A DNA stretch of 11,678 bases. Origin: Acidobacteriota bacterium. GTDB taxonomy: Bacteria > Acidobacteriota > Polarisedimenticolia > Gp22-AA2. The stretch lies in NCBI GenBank assembly GCA_016177515.1, contig JACOUZ010000349.1:1-11678 (forward strand), in the 5' to 3' direction. Of the stretch, positions 5,986 through 11,678 are shown one piece after another. The notes under the pieces are model-generated. The model searched no databases. It was given only the letters and a program-made list of their open reading frames with translations, and was not told the DNA's origin. The first letter of the stretch is position 1; the number at the start of each line of letters is the position of its first letter. A program made the position numbers and the translations under genes.

Positions 5986-7029
5986 GTGAGCGCGGACAGG
6001 CGGATGCAGGTGGCGATCCTGGGAGCGACCGGGGCGGTCGGCCAGCGGTTCGTCCAGCTGCTCGACGGCCACCCCTGGTTCCGGGTCTCGGCCCTGGCGG
6101 CCTCGGAGCGCTCGGCGGGACAGCGCTACGGCCAGGCGGTGCGCTGGTTCCTGCCGCAGCCGATCCCGGAGTGGGCGCGCGACATGGTCGTGGTGCCGTG
6201 CAGCCCCGGCCTCGACGCCCGGGTGGCTTTTTCGGGGCTCGATGCGTCCGTCGCCGGCCCCATCGAAGAGGAGTTCGCGCGCGCCGGCTGCGCCGTGGTC
6301 AGCAACTCGCGCAACCACCGGATGGATCCGGACGTGCCGCTGCTCATTCCGGAGGTCAACGCCGACCACCTCGACCTGATCGAGGCGCAGAAGAAGAAAT
6401 GGCGCGGCGGCGGCTTCATCGTCACCAACCCGAACTGCTCGACGGTCGGCCTGGCGCTGTCGGCCGCCCCCCTCCACCGGGCCTTCGGGATCAGGCGGCT
6501 GGTGGTGGCGACCCTGCAGGCCATCTCGGGCGCAGGGTACCCGGGCGTCCCGTCGGTCGACATCCTCGACAACGTCATCCCCTACATCGGCAGCGAGGAA
6601 GAGAAGATGGAGTCGGAGACCCTGAAGATCCTGGGGACCACCAGGGCCGCCGCCACCTTCGCGGTCAGCGCCCACTGCCACCGCGTGCAGGTCTCCGACG
6701 GGCACACCCTGGCGGTCTCGGTCGAGACGGAGCAGCGGACGACCCCGGAGGAGGCGACCCGGGTCCTGCGCGATTTCCGCTCGCCGCTTCAGTCCCTGGG
6801 CCTGCCGAGCCTGCCGGAGAGGCCGATCGTGGTGCGCGACGAGCCCGATCGCCCGCAGCCGCGCTTCGACCGGATGGCGGGCAACGGCATGAGCGTGACG
6901 GTCGGCCGCGTGCGGGCCTGCCCGGCCTTCGGCCTCAAGTACGAAGGGCTGGTCCACAACACCATCCGGGGCGCAGCGGGCGTGGCGATCCTGAACGCCG
7001 AGCTCCTGAAATCGAAGGGGTACCTGTGA
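5986..7029 (+). CDS. asd: Aspartate-semialdehyde dehydrogenase (archaeal/fungal-type)
   Basis: This enzyme converts aspartyl-4-phosphate to aspartate-4-semialdehyde with NADPH, the step between the products of the two genes before it. It has 347 residues from GTG 5986, with GGGAGG (5974-5979) 6 nt upstream; ATG 6004 is a possible shorter start. Visible motifs are the Rossmann loop AILGATGAVGQRF, FSGLDASVA, the catalytic TNPNCSTVGL (Cys151), LQAISGAGYPG, and SAHCHRVQVSDGHT, with the proposed base His240. The NPNCST context and long form are those of the archaeal/fungal Asd class rather than the E. coli class. The usual CNRV before DGH is CHRV here, a small departure from the common pattern. 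The gap to hom is only 28 nt, and the homoserine kinase start overlaps the stop. Asd also feeds the lysine/diaminopimelate branch, so threonine control of this operon would affect cell-wall precursors. Confidence 0.94.
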   Translation: MSADRRMQVAILGATGAVGQRFVQLLDGHPWFRVSALAASERSAGQRYGQAVRWFLPQPIPEWARDMVVVPCSPGLDARVAFSGLDASVAGPIEEEFARAGCAVVSNSRNHRMDPDVPLLIPEVNADHLDLIEAQKKKWRGGGFIVTNPNCSTVGLALSAAPLHRAFGIRRLVVATLQAISGAGYPGVPSVDILDNVIPYIGSEEEKMESETLKILGTTRAAATFAVSAHCHRVQVSDGHTLAVSVETEQRTTPEEATRVLRDFRSPLQSLGLPSLPERPIVVRDEPDRPQPRFDRMAGNGMSVTVGRVRACPAFGLKYEGLVHNTIRGAAGVAILNAELLKSKGYL

Positions 7030-7982
7030 CGGAGCCCCAGGAGCAGGGCTGGGTGAAGGTGTTCGCCCCGGCGTCGATCGCGAACCTGGGGCCGGGCTTC
7101 GATTCTCTCGGGGTGGCGCTCGAGGGGCTCGGCGACGTGGTCCAGGCGCGCCGGACCGACAGGCCAGGCGTCGCCCTCGTCGAGATGACCGGCGAGAAGG
7201 AGAACATCCCGACCGACCCGGACAAGAACTGCGCCGGGCGCGCCGCCGAGTCCGTCCTCAGACAGCTCAAGGGGAAGGCGGCGAAGGAAGCCGGCCTCGA
7301 GATGAGGCTGCACAAGGGGCTGCCGCAGGGGAGCGGCCTGGGATCGAGCGCCGCCAGCGCCGTCGGCGGGGCGGTCGCCGCGCACCTCCTGTTCGGCTCG
7401 GCGCTCGGCAGCAACACGCTCCTGGAGGCGGCCCTCGAAGGGGAGGCCCTGGCCAGCGGCAGCCGGCACGCGGACAACCTGGCGGCCTCGCTCCTGGGCG
7501 GGTTCACCATCGTCAGGAGCCACGCGCCGCTCGACGTCATCCGCCTCGAGCTGCCGTCGGCGATGCGCTTCGTCGTCGTCCTGCCCGGGATGGAGATCGA
7601 GACGCGCTTCGCCCGCTCGGTCCTGCCCGAGATGATTTCCCTCAAGGACGCCAAGAGCAACTGGGCCAACACCGCCGCCCTGGTCGCGGCCGTGGCGCGC
7701 GGCAACCTGCCCGACTTCGGCCGCGCCGTCGACGACCAGGTGGTCGAGCCGGTGCGGTCGAGGCTCATCCCCGGGTTCGCCGACGTGAAGCGGGCGGCGC
7801 TCGAAGCCGGGGCGTTCGGCTGCTCGATCTCGGGCGCCGGTCCCGCCCTGTTCGCCGTCGCGAATGCCGACACCGCCGAGAAGGTCGCCCTGGGAATGCA
7901 CGCCGCCTTCCAGCGCCATGGCCTGCCCAGCCGCCATTTCATCTGCCCCCCCGACAACCGGGGCGCGCGCCGGCTCGACTGA
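7026..7982 (+). CDS. thrB: Homoserine kinase (GHMP kinase family)
   Basis: This enzyme phosphorylates L-homoserine to O-phosphohomoserine with ATP in the cytoplasm. The 318-residue product is close to the usual ThrB length of about 310. It shows the GHMP layout: VFAPASIANLGPGFDSLGVA near the N-terminus, the ATP-binding loop PQGSGLGSSAASAVGGA (100-116), HADNLAASLLGGF (148-160), and the C-terminal glycine-rich GCSISGAGPALFAV (265-278). The start GTG 7026 overlaps the asd stop as GTGA, with AAGGGG a few bases upstream (7014-7019). The frame is open further upstream only because it shadows asd in another phase, and nothing in that part resembles ThrB. The next gene, threonine synthase, begins 3 nt after the stop. 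Confidence 0.95.
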   Translation: MTEPQEQGWVKVFAPASIANLGPGFDSLGVALEGLGDVVQARRTDRPGVALVEMTGEKENIPTDPDKNCAGRAAESVLRQLKGKAAKEAGLEMRLHKGLPQGSGLGSSAASAVGGAVAAHLLFGSALGSNTLLEAALEGEALASGSRHADNLAASLLGGFTIVRSHAPLDVIRLELPSAMRFVVVLPGMEIETRFARSVLPEMISLKDAKSNWANTAALVAAVARGNLPDFGRAVDDQVVEPVRSRLIPGFADVKRAALEAGAFGCSISGAGPALFAVANADTAEKVALGMHAAFQRHGLPSRHFICPPDNRGARRLD

Positions 7983-7985
7983 GAC

Positions 7986-9335
7986 ATGGCGTCCACGCCG
8001 CGGCCGTTCTCGTCGCTGCGCTGCATCGGCTGCGGGCGCGGCTATCCTCTCGGCGAGATCCGGTACGAGTGCGAAGCCTGCTCCGGACTGCTCGAGGTCG
8101 TGCACGACCTCGACCGCCTGAAAAAGTCGCGCGACGGCGCCGCCTGGCGCCGCCTGTTCGATGGGCGCATGGGAGTGAAGGCCGGCATCCACCGCAGCGG
8201 CGTCTGGCGCTTTCACGAGCTGATCCTCCCCGATCTGCCCGAGGCCGCCATCGTCACCAAGCCGGAAGGGGACACCAACCTGTACCGCTCGCCCCGCCTG
8301 GAAAAGGAGTCCGGGGCCGCCTGCGTGCACATCAAGCATGAAGGGGAGAACCCGACCCTGTCGTTCAAGGACCGGGGCATGAGCGCCGGCGTGTCGTTCG
8401 CGCGGCACCTGGGGGTGGACCTGGTGGCCTGCGCCTCGACCGGCGACACGTCCGCCGCGATGGCGGCCTACGCCGCCCAGGTGGAGGGGATGCGCGGCGT
8501 CGCCGTCCTGCCGCAGGGGAAGATCAGCATGGAGCAGCTCTCGCAGCCGATCGCCTCCGGCTGCCTGACGGTGTCGCTGCCGGCCGATTTCGACACCTGC
8601 ATCCGCCTGCTGCGGGAGGTCTGCCGGAAACGCCCGGTCTACCTGCTCAACTCGGTCAACCCGGTGCGCATCGAGGGGCAGAAGTCGATCGCCTACGAAA
8701 TGCTGCAGCAGCTCGGCTGGGAGCCGCCCGACTGGATCGTCGTCCCGGTCGGCAACGCCGGCAACATCTCGGCCATCGGCAAGGGACTCTTCGACCTGCA
8801 CGCCCTCGGCATCATCGACCGGGTGCCGCGCCTTCTCGGTGCGCAGCCCGAGGCCGCCGCGCCCCTGGCGCGCGCGCACCGCGAGGGCTACCGGGAGCGG
8901 GTCAGGGTGAAGGCCGCCGACACGGCGGCCAGTGCCATCCGCATCGGCGACCCGGTGTCCTACGACAAGGCGGTCGCCGCCGTCCGCCGCTCGAAGGGGG
9001 CGTTTCTCTCCGCCTCCGAGCAGGAGATCATGGACGCCAAGGCGCTGGTGGACGCGACCGGTGTCTACATCTGCCCCAACTCGGCGACCGCGGTCGCCTG
9101 TTTTCTGAAGGCGCGCGGGGAGGGGATCATCGGCGCGGACGAGAAGGTGGTGATCATCGCCACAGCCCACGGCTGCAAGTTCAGCCAGGCCACGATCGAT
9201 TACCATGGGGGGCGCCTGGCGGGCGTCGTGCCGGGCCGGGCGAACCGGATCATCGAACTGGAGGCGGATCCGGCGGCCCTCGAGCGCCTGCTGGCCCCGG
9301 GCGGCGGCGCAGCTTCCCGAAAGGACGGCCAGTGA
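7986..9335 (+). CDS. thrC: Threonine synthase with N-terminal zinc-ribbon
   Basis: This PLP enzyme converts O-phosphohomoserine to threonine and phosphate, the last step of the operon's pathway. The 449-residue protein begins with a small CxxC...CxxC zinc-ribbon (CIGCG at 13-17 and CEAC at 29-32). It then shows the fold-type II core: KHEGENPTLSFKDRGM with the PLP-binding Lys128, CASTGDTSAAMAAYA, and the phosphate-cradle GNAGN (257-260). The commoner STGN is STGD here, a variant also found in natural threonine synthases. Layout and zinc-ribbon place it in the archaeal/plant-like class rather than with short E. coli ThrC. The ATG lies 3 nt after the thrB stop with no obvious ribosome site, so it probably depends on coupled translation. 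The next CBS gene overlaps its end by 4 nt (GTGA). Confidence 0.95.
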   Translation: MASTPRPFSSLRCIGCGRGYPLGEIRYECEACSGLLEVVHDLDRLKKSRDGAAWRRLFDGRMGVKAGIHRSGVWRFHELILPDLPEAAIVTKPEGDTNLYRSPRLEKESGAACVHIKHEGENPTLSFKDRGMSAGVSFARHLGVDLVACASTGDTSAAMAAYAAQVEGMRGVAVLPQGKISMEQLSQPIASGCLTVSLPADFDTCIRLLREVCRKRPVYLLNSVNPVRIEGQKSIAYEMLQQLGWEPPDWIVVPVGNAGNISAIGKGLFDLHALGIIDRVPRLLGAQPEAAAPLARAHREGYRERVRVKAADTAASAIRIGDPVSYDKAVAAVRRSKGAFLSASEQEIMDAKALVDATGVYICPNSATAVACFLKARGEGIIGADEKVVIIATAHGCKFSQATIDYHGGRLAGVVPGRANRIIELEADPAALERLLAPGGGAASRKDGQ

Positions 9336-10048
9336 CCACGCAGAAGAAGAAAACGAAGCAGGGGCGCAACCGGCCGGCGCGGCGAACCGGGTCCGCGCGG
9401 CGGCCCCGGTCCGCGCGGCAGGGCGCGTCCATGCGGCGGACAGGGTCCGTGCGCCGCGCCGGCCCCCGGTTCCTGGCGCGGGACCTGATGACGCGCACGC
9501 CGGTCACGGTGCCCGCCGACATGAAGGTCGGCGCGCTGTGCGATCTCCTGCAGGAGAAGAACATCAATGGGGCGCCGGTGGTGGACTCGCAGGGGCGGCT
9601 TTTGGGCGTGGTCACCCAGGAAGACATCATCTACGGCGCGATGGGCAGCCCGGCGGACGACAGCGGCGCCGGATCCGGGCGCCCCGGCGAGACGGCGGCC
9701 GGCACGGCGTCGACCACCGCGTCGGGGAGAGGGCGCCCCGGCCGGCGCGTGGTTTCCGTGCTGCGCGGCCGGACCCTGCGGGCCGCCCCGCCGGCGCCGC
9801 CCCGTCCCGGTGAGAGGCCGTTCTGGGCCGAGCACAGGTCCCCCGACCCGATGGAGATGCCGGTCAGCAGCATCATGACCAGCCCCGCCATCTCGGCCGA
9901 GGAGGACACCCCGGTGACCGACCTGTGCCGGATCATGTGGAGCCTCCGGATCCACCGCGTCCCGGTCCTCCGCAGGGGGAAAGTCACAGGCCTCGTCTCG
10001 TCCATGGACCTGTGCCGCGCCGTCATCGAGGGGAAGATCGAGGTCTGA
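9332..10048 (+). CDS. Twin CBS-domain protein with basic repeat tail, coupled to thrC
   Basis: This 238-residue protein has two CBS motifs: residues 51-104 (ARDLMTRTPVTVPADMKVGA, GAPVVDSQGRLLGVVTQEDI) and 178-233 (VSSIMTSPAISAEEDTPVTD, IHRVPVLRRGKVTGLVSSMD). Such pairs form a Bateman module that often binds adenine nucleotides and regulates a partner. A Pro/Arg/Gly-rich linker of about 70 residues separates them, which is long for a Bateman pair. The N-terminal 45 residues are strongly basic and built from a repeated hexapeptide. GTG 9332 overlaps the thrC stop as GTGA and is preceded by AAGGA (9321-9325). The tight coupling hints at a role in sensing energy state for the pathway, but no catalytic domain is present and the partner is unknown. 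A stress or nucleotide-sensing role unrelated to threonine is equally possible. Confidence 0.82.
   Translation: MTTQKKKTKQGRNRPARRTGSARRPRSARQGASMRRTGSVRRAGPRFLARDLMTRTPVTVPADMKVGALCDLLQEKNINGAPVVDSQGRLLGVVTQEDIIYGAMGSPADDSGAGSGRPGETAAGTASTTASGRGRPGRRVVSVLRGRTLRAAPPAPPRPGERPFWAEHRSPDPMEMPVSSIMTSPAISAEEDTPVTDLCRIMWSLRIHRVPVLRRGKVTGLVSSMDLCRAVIEGKIEV
9372..9461 (+). repeat. 18-bp in-frame tandem repeat, about five copies, encoding a basic tail
   Basis: Units start at 9372, 9390, 9408, 9426 and 9444. The core GGTCCGCGCGGC is identical in units 2 and 3 and diverged in the others. Because the unit is six codons long, each copy encodes x-[SP]-[AMV]-R-[RQ]-x, giving the Arg/Ser-rich start of the CBS protein. 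Confidence 0.75.
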
Positions 10049-10064
10049 ACCGCGGAGGCCGGAC

Positions 10065-10688
10065 ATGCCCCCTGACCGCCCGCCTCGTGCGCGCCCGATC
10101 CCGGCCGCCCTTGCCATCCGAGGGTCTCTGTCCGTCGCGGCCGCCGTGCTGGTTCTCGCCGCCTGGCTTCCCGCCTGCCGCTCCCGCGCGGACGACCCCG
10201 CCACGGCGATGCTGGCGCGCGTCCTGCACCGGGGCGACCGGCTGATCCTCCTGCGCACCCTCGATCCTGAGGCGACCCGGATCGCGGCGGTCGTGGACAC
10301 GGCCGCGGGAAAGCCGGAGCTCAGGATTTACGAGGGCGGCGGCGGGGGGCAGAACTACGCCGTGGCCCACACGGCCCAACAGGGGGACGCCTTCAAGGAC
10401 CTGGCGCTGATTGACGTCGACCTGGACGGACAGGAGGAGGTCGTGGTGACCTGGGAAGGGGGCCACCTGGAAGCCGTCGAGGTCATTGCCCGCGGCCAGG
10501 ACGGAGCCTACCGCGCGATCTTCCAGAATGCCGGCCGGCAGATCGAGAAGCGCTACGACCCGGCCGGGCGGGTCGAGTTCTGGATCACCAGCCGGACCTA
10601 CGAGGAAGGGCCCGGCCAGGCTCCCGCTTACGAGACCACCGTCTACCGCCTGGACAAGGGCCAGTACGCCGAATCCCCGGGCCGGTAG
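10065..10688 (+). CDS. Small lipoprotein with a degenerate FG-GAP/VCBS-like motif
   Basis: This 207-residue protein starts at ATG 10065, about 6 nt after GGAGG in GCGGAGGCC. A Pro/Arg-rich start is followed by a hydrophobic stretch (LSVAAAVLVLAAWLPAC) ending in a lipobox LPAC, so it is probably lipidated and exported. The mature part includes LALIDVDLDGQEEVVVTW, the D-x-D-x-D-G pattern of FG-GAP/VCBS beta-propeller repeats, which can bind calcium. Only one such repeat is clear, so this is not a full propeller. The rest, with SRTYEEGPG and TTVYRLDKGQYAE, looks like beta-strand-rich extracytoplasmic sequence I do not recognise. The gap to the CBS gene is 16 nt, so it is probably co-transcribed with it. 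Its function is unknown. Confidence 0.75.
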   Translation: MPPDRPPRARPIPAALAIRGSLSVAAAVLVLAAWLPACRSRADDPATAMLARVLHRGDRLILLRTLDPEATRIAAVVDTAAGKPELRIYEGGGGGQNYAVAHTAQQGDAFKDLALIDVDLDGQEEVVVTWEGGHLEAVEVIARGQDGAYRAIFQNAGRQIEKRYDPAGRVEFWITSRTYEEGPGQAPAYETTVYRLDKGQYAESPGR

Positions 10689-10694
10689 CGTCGG

Positions 10695-10712
10695 GCACGC
10701 GGGTGGGCGTGC
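10695..10712 (+). other. Small GC-rich hairpin between the lipoprotein and peptidase genes
   Basis: GCACGC (10695-10700) and GCGTGC (10707-10712) form a perfect 6-bp stem around GGGTGG, just after the TAG stop. No T-run follows, so it is a weak terminator candidate at best. Confidence 0.3.
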
Positions 10713-10739
10713 GGGTGGGACCCGGGACGGCACCCGGTA

Positions 10740-10749
10740 ATGCTACCAT
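10740..10749 (+). promoter_or_regulatory. Possible extended -10 element for the M16 peptidase gene
   Basis: ATGCTACCAT resembles an extended -10 (TGC then TACCAT at 10744-10749, 4 of 6 to TATAAT). Transcription would start about 10756, only a few bases before ATG 10759, implying a leaderless or nearly leaderless mRNA. No ribosome site is visible before that ATG and no clear -35 is present, so this is tentative. Confidence 0.35.
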
Positions 10750-10758
10750 GGGCCCGGC

Positions 10759-11678
10759 ATGGGCGACATCCGCAAGGAAATATTCGAGAACGGCCTGGTG
10801 ATGATCACCGAGCCGATGCGCACCCTGCGCTCGGTGGCGGTCGGCGTCTGGATGAAGCGCGGCTCGCGCCACGAGACTCCCGAGCAGAACGGCATCTCGC
10901 ATTTCATCGAGCACCTCCTGTTCAAGGGGACCGAGACCCGGACCGCCCAGGACATCGCGCTCACCGTCGATTCGGTGGGCGGCCAGATGGACGCCTTCAC
11001 GACCAAGGAGTACACCTGCTTCTACTTCAAGGTCCTGGACGAGCACCTGGACATCGCGGTCGATCTCCTGGCGGACATCGTCCGTCACCCCAAGTTCGTC
11101 CCGGCGGAGATCGAGAAGGAGCGCAAGGTCATCTTCGAAGAGATCAAGATGGTGGAGGACACACCCGACGAGCTGGTGTACGACATCTTCAGCGAGTCGT
11201 TCTGGCACGGCCACCCGCTCGGCCGGCCGATCCAGGGCACCATCTCCTCGGTCACCGGGATGAACCTCGAGATGCTGGCGCGTTTCTTCCGCGACTCCTA
11301 TCAGCCGGCGAACCTGCTGGTCACGGCGGCCGGCAACCTGGATCACGAGCAGCTGGCCGGCGCCATCCGGCGCGCCTTCGAGCCGATCCGGAACACGGCG
11401 GCGCCGGTCGCGGTCAGCGCCCCCTCCCCGACCGCGACCGTCGTGGTGCGCGAGAAGAAGGAGCTGGGGCAGCTGCACCTCTGTCTCGGCGTGCCGTGCT
11501 TCGGGGCCCCGCCCGGACGGCGCTACCAGGAGTACGTCCTCAACACCCTCCTGGGCGGGACCATGTCCTCGCGCCTGTTCCAGCACATCCGCGAGGAGCG
11601 CGGCCTGGCGTACTCGGTCTTCTCGTCCGTCAACTCGTTCCTCGACAGCGGCAACCTGCTGGTTTACGCGGCGACCTC
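10759..11678 (+). CDS. M16-family zinc peptidase, N-terminal part (runs off the window)
   Basis: The first 306 residues are visible and the frame is open to the last base, so the gene is truncated by the window edge. They carry the inverted zinc motif HFIEH (His48, Glu51 as the catalytic glutamate, His52) in GISHFIEHLLFKGTETRTA. The third ligand is probably Glu128 in FEEIKMVEDTP, with the 76-residue spacing from the second His expected in this family. Other M16 marks are GGQMDAFTTKEYTCFY, HPLGRPIQGT, YQPANLLVTAAGNLD and the second-domain start LGGTMSSRLFQHIREERGL. The family includes mitochondrial processing peptidase beta and bacterial PqqL/YmxG-like enzymes; the substrate cannot be told from sequence. 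ATG 10759 is the only in-frame start, since a TAA lies in frame at 10738. No ribosome site precedes it. Confidence 0.93.
   Translation, partial: MGDIRKEIFENGLVMITEPMRTLRSVAVGVWMKRGSRHETPEQNGISHFIEHLLFKGTETRTAQDIALTVDSVGGQMDAFTTKEYTCFYFKVLDEHLDIAVDLLADIVRHPKFVPAEIEKERKVIFEEIKMVEDTPDELVYDIFSESFWHGHPLGRPIQGTISSVTGMNLEMLARFFRDSYQPANLLVTAAGNLDHEQLAGAIRRAFEPIRNTAAPVAVSAPSPTATVVVREKKELGQLHLCLGVPCFGAPPGRRYQEYVLNTLLGGTMSSRLFQHIREERGLAYSVFSSVNSFLDSGNLLVYAAT

Noticed and set aside
6789..9206. An 805-codon open frame on the minus strand across asd, thrB and thrC
   Set aside because: It lies opposite three clearly recognised genes. Its composition is Arg/Gly/Asp-rich with no domain, as expected of an antisense shadow in GC-rich DNA.
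9205..9813. A plus-strand 202-codon frame over the end of thrC and the CBS gene
   Set aside because: It is an out-of-phase shadow of two supported genes, with Arg/Ala/Gly-rich composition and no motif.

Overview
The window comes from a GC-rich bacterial chromosome. It has tightly packed same-strand genes, GTG starts, and start/stop codons that overlap by 1-4 nt. The gene set suggests a Gram-negative, diderm organism of the Acidobacteriota or a similar GC-rich soil or sediment lineage: a C-terminal cohesin domain next to several GspG-like pseudopilins, two lipoproteins, and a threonine operon with an archaeal/fungal-type Asd. The phylum is an inference from gene style, not a measured result. 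Every gene I can support is on the + strand.

Region 1 (1-3234) is the end of a type II secretion/type IV pilus-like cluster. It holds the C-terminal cohesin domain of a truncated large protein (2-352) and two coupled GspG-like pseudopilins (about 383-856 and 858-1277). Next comes a lipoprotein gene with its own well-formed promoter, whose reading frame is broken by an in-frame amber codon (1344-1703, continuing to 2102). A third, unusual pseudopilin-like protein (2124-3200) lacks Glu5 and has long Pro/Gly-rich tracts. The three pseudopilins share an N-terminal hydrophobic helix and an 'L-R-x-[IV]-P-x-D-P' type core, so they look like paralogues. A long hairpin follows the last stop codon.

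Region 2 (3283-9335) is a complete aspartate-to-threonine operon. In order it has aspartate kinase with two ACT domains, homoserine dehydrogenase, aspartate-semialdehyde dehydrogenase, homoserine kinase and threonine synthase. Together they convert aspartate to threonine, and the pathway also supplies the branch points to lysine (after Asd) and methionine (after Hom). The kinase and dehydrogenase are separate genes joined by a TGATG overlap, but each resembles the matching half of the fused E. coli ThrA. Upstream lie a strong promoter (TTGACA / TCTAAT with extended -10) and, between promoter and first gene, an intrinsic-terminator hairpin. Its 3' arm can also pair with the kinase Shine-Dalgarno sequence, so the leader looks like an attenuator.

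Region 3 (9332-11678) continues on the same strand. A twin-CBS-domain protein overlaps thrC by 4 nt and starts with a basic tail encoded by an 18-bp tandem repeat. A small lipoprotein with a degenerate FG-GAP-like motif follows, then the N-terminal 306 residues of an M16 zinc peptidase, which runs off the window and may be read from a leaderless promoter. I see no RNA genes, insertion sequences, CRISPR arrays or attachment sites. No intergenic stretch exceeds 300 bases; the longest, 3201-3426, holds the hairpin, promoter and attenuator described.
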